Notes under the pieces: generated by a model
What the model saw: the letters and a program-made list of their open reading frames with translations, nothing else
Database searches by the model: none
Told to the model about the DNA's origin: nothing
Shown here: positions 5,737-6,370 of the stretch, piece by piece
Position numbering within the stretch: the stretch's first letter is position 1
How the letters are laid out: each line of letters begins with the position of its first letter
Translations under genes and position numbers: made by a program
DNA from: Gracilibacteraceae bacterium
GTDB taxonomy: Bacteria; Bacillota; Desulfitobacteriia; Desulfitobacteriales; Syntrophobotulaceae
Direction of reading: 5' to 3'
DNA: 6,370 nucleotides
Assembly (NCBI GenBank): GCA_031274335.1
Contig: JAISQG010000226.1
Location: 1-6,370, forward strand

Positions 5737-6370
5737 TCATTTCAGCGAGGCTTCCGCCGCGCCGATTTTTTCCAGCCGTTCGGCCAGCGCGCGCAGCACG
5801 GCGGCCCGTCCGCCTTTATTATAGGAAGAAATCGGCAGCGATTTGAGAAAAACGCGACCGTAGCTTTTGCGGTGCGCCCGGTCGTCGAGCAGGAGAAATA
5901 TCCCCTGATCCTCCGTGGAGCGAATCAGGCGGCCAAAGCCCTGTTTGAAGCGAATGACGGCTTCCGGCAGCATCAGGTCATAGAACGAGCTGCGCCCCCG
6001 CGCCTCCAGTTTTTGCGCCCGCGCCTCCACCAGCGGCTGATCCGGCACGAGAAACGGCAGCTTCACCATGACCAGGCAGGTCAGGCTGTCGCCGATGAGG
6101 TCGATGCCTTCCCAAAAACTGCCGGTTCCGAGCAGCACGCTTTTTTCCCGCCGCCGGAAATCGGCCAGCAACGACTCGCGCGTCCCGTCCTGCCCCTGCG
6201 CCAGCACACGCACGCCGGTCAGCGCGGAGCGCATGGTTTGAGCGACAAGGCGCAGAAAGCGGTAAGAGGTGAAAAGCACCATCGTGCGCCCTCCGGTGGC
6301 CTCGGCCACCTGGCTGAGATACAGGCCCGTTTCCTCCGCCAGGCCTTCCTCCGTCCCGCCGTAAAGCGGC
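5737..6370 (-). CDS. dinG: DinG/YoaA-type ATP-dependent DNA helicase, C-terminal part (partial)
   Basis: The frame enters from the right window edge (first visible residues PLYGGTEEGL) and ends with TGA at 5737-5739, giving 210 residues of the C-terminal helicase domain. Visible motifs are GGRTMVLFTSY (26-36, the strand preceding motif IV in this family), TGSFWEGIDL (82-91, motif V), VKLPFLVPDQPL (102-113) and QGFGRLIRS (143-151, motif VI with its arginines), then LLLDDRAHRKSYG (159-171). These are characteristic of the XPD-like superfamily 2 helicases DinG and YoaA, which unwind DNA 5'-to-3' during repair and R-loop or replication-conflict resolution. The Walker motifs and any Fe-S cysteines or exonuclease domain lie outside the window, so the exact subtype cannot be settled. 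A GTG at 6307-6309 is internal, not the start. The U32 pseudogene follows about 100 bp downstream on the same strand and may share its transcript. Confidence 0.92.
   Translation of the reverse strand, partial: PLYGGTEEGLAEETGLYLSQVAEATGGRTMVLFTSYRFLRLVAQTMRSALTGVRVLAQGQDGTRESLLADFRRREKSVLLGTGSFWEGIDLIGDSLTCLVMVKLPFLVPDQPLVEARAQKLEARGRSSFYDLMLPEAVIRFKQGFGRLIRSTEDQGIFLLLDDRAHRKSYGRVFLKSLPISSYNKGGRAAVLRALAERLEKIGAAEASLK

Overview
The window looks like a chromosomal segment of a Bacillota-type bacterium, possibly a Negativicute. That rests on the style of the RuvB and QueA proteins, purine-rich Shine-Dalgarno sites, use of TTG starts and the ruvB-queA gene order; the assignment is inference. Base composition is patchy. 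The queA core is very GC-rich (49 G+C in 60 bases at 4081-4140), while the block between queA and dinG is AT-rich (21 in 60 at 4561-4620). This suggests an old housekeeping backbone interrupted by acquired DNA.

From left to right: positions 1-119 look like one end of an IS21-family insertion sequence whose transposase genes lie outside the window. It abuts an internal fragment of a VOC (glyoxalase/bleomycin-resistance fold) gene at 120-213. Next comes a leftward cluster: a TetR-family regulator starting at 2063, a 59-codon ORF of unknown nature, and an intact rsgA (ribosome-assembly GTPase). The regulator is split by a one-base frameshift near 1828-1830, yet its control region is intact: a perfect-consensus sigma-A promoter (TTGACA, 17 bp, TATAAT) and a 28-bp near-perfect palindrome just downstream of the -10 box.

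Rightward from 2196 a second promoter drives ruvB (Holliday-junction motor) and queA (queuosine biosynthesis), which overlap by 20 bp and are both intact. Convergent to them lies an AT-rich U32-family peptidase-like gene (4437-5636) interrupted by a single in-frame TAA. Imperfect 14-bp inverted repeats flank this block. The window ends inside dinG (leftward, only the C-terminal helicase part present).

Functionally, three intact or partial housekeeping functions (ribosome maturation, recombination/repair, tRNA modification) are mixed with three decayed accessory genes (VOC fragment, frameshifted TetR, nonsense-interrupted U32). I do not see a convincing new biological system. The most informative features are the intact operator/promoter retained beside a broken repressor, and the signs of repeated insertion and decay around ruvB-queA.
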